From Ketobacter sp963922875 (GTDB taxonomy: Bacteria; Pseudomonadota; Gammaproteobacteria; Pseudomonadales; Ketobacteraceae): DNA of 64,000 nt. Under the pieces are notes generated by a model. That model searched no databases. It was not told the DNA's origin and worked only from the letters and a program-made list of their open reading frames with translations. The stretch lies in contig CAWUJH010000011.1 of NCBI GenBank assembly GCA_963922875.1, positions 84,053 through 148,052 on the forward strand, given 5' to 3'. The first letter of the stretch is position 1. Every line of letters begins with the position of its first letter. Made by a program: the position numbers and the translations under genes. Positions 63,699-64,000 of the stretch are shown in pieces.

Positions 63699-63728
63699 AA
63701 AAGCTCACCCGAAAGCGGGTGAGCTTTT
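63699..63728 (+). terminator. Terminator after the GST gene
   Basis: AAAAGCTCACCCG (63699-63711) and CGGGTGAGCTTTT (63716-63728) form a perfect 13-bp stem around a four-base AAAG loop. It lies between the operon and the convergent rlmB and can act both ways. Confidence 0.85.
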
Positions 63729-63781
63729 CAGCAAGCTGTAAGCTGCAAGTTGATAGTTTTAATAGTTAATAGTTAAACCAC

Positions 63782-64000
63782 TCACTGTGAACGTTGCCTT
63801 AGCGCCTCAAACAAGCAAACCCCCGCCGCTACCGACACGTTTAAACTTTGCACATCACCTTGCATGGGGATATACACGAGTTGATCGCAAATCTCGCGGG
63901 TCAAACCTCGCAAGCCCGCGCCTTCGGCCCCCATCACCAGCGCCAGTGACACCAAAAAATCCGTTAGATACAAGCTTTTGGCCGTTTCATCCAGCTCAGT
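63782..64000 (-). CDS. rlmB: RlmB, 23S rRNA (guanosine(2251)-2'-O)-methyltransferase (3' end only)
   Basis: The last 72 codons lie in the window, entering from the right edge. The SPOUT/TrmH motif VMGAEGAGLRGLTREICDQL and the C-terminal GDVQSLNVSVAAGVCLFEALRQR knot are intact. RlmB methylates G2251 in the P loop of 23S rRNA. In most gammaproteobacteria rlmB lies directly upstream of rpsF on the same strand. Here about 2.4 kb with the LysR gene and a three-gene operon lies between them. Confidence 0.9.
   Translation of the reverse strand, partial: TELDETAKSLYLTDFLVSLALVMGAEGAGLRGLTREICDQLVYIPMQGDVQSLNVSVAAGVCLFEALRQRSQ

Noticed and set aside
63782..63973. Short 63-codon frame at the right edge as a complete gene
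   Set aside because: The frame stays open through the window edge and the upstream codons (ELDETAKS) continue RlmB, so it is a truncated view of a longer gene.
1..64000. CRISPR arrays, tRNA or rRNA genes
   Set aside because: No regularly spaced direct repeats, no cloverleaf with a TTC-type arm, and no rRNA signature were seen by eye.

Overview
This window reads as chromosomal DNA of an aerobic, motile gammaproteobacterium close to the Pseudomonas/Alcanivorax/Ketobacter side of the class. The basis is protein similarity recalled from memory: a 215-residue Pseudomonas-like Coq7, minCDE, a RibBA with a dead GTP cyclohydrolase half, a xseB-ispA-dxs cluster, and a sodium-type PomAB stator that suggests a marine or saline habitat. 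No species was identified by search. Nearly all of the window is core genome. I see no phage, transposase, CRISPR array, tRNA or rRNA.

Layout, left to right. 1-6.5 kb: the 5' end of rimK, a cyclic-nucleotide-binding protein with a degenerate rhodanese tail, a hybrid sensor kinase, a Ycf46-like AAA+ ATPase, and coq7. 6.6-12.6 kb: minCDE for septum placement, then a motility block (YcgR-like c-di-GMP brake, an unknown 341-residue protein, pomB, pomA). 12.7-20 kb: xseB-ispA-dxs for isoprenoid precursors, facing a 1367-residue MASE1/PAS hybrid kinase. 20-22.5 kb: ahpC-ahpF peroxide reductase with a candidate OxyR site. 22.5-27.5 kb: an accessory-looking stretch with a DUF3014 protein and a four-gene minus-strand set. 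Its centre is a lipoprotein that fuses a redoxin domain, a cytochrome c domain and a PHM/DBM-type copper monooxygenase domain. 27.6-35 kb: an alpha/beta hydrolase, pgpA, and the nrdR-ribD-ribE-ribBA-ribH-nusB-thiL block. 35-38 kb: exopolysaccharide genes (a priming sugar-phosphate transferase facing a split Alg13/Alg14-type glycosyltransferase). 38-46 kb: leuA, a TonB-type receptor, a MASE1/CHASE kinase, glyA. 46-53.4 kb: a large MscS/MscK channel and ettA, now separated by a gene for a secreted protein of unknown function. 53.4-62 kb: two small genes (one PilZ), radA, alr, dnaB, and the rpsF-priB-rpsR-DUF2232-rplI operon. 62-64 kb: a LysR regulator divergent from a small NTF2/tautomerase/GST operon, then the 3' end of rlmB.

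The most distinctive structural observation is at 49.4-51.9 kb. The secreted-protein gene lies between a decayed 5' fragment of ettA and a decayed 5' fragment of the mscK-like gene. The flanks therefore record a duplication of the ancestral mscK-ettA divergent intergenic region around the inserted gene. The most distinctive biochemical candidate is the redoxin-cytochrome c-copper monooxygenase fusion at 25.3-27.1 kb, which retains a full set of candidate copper ligands.
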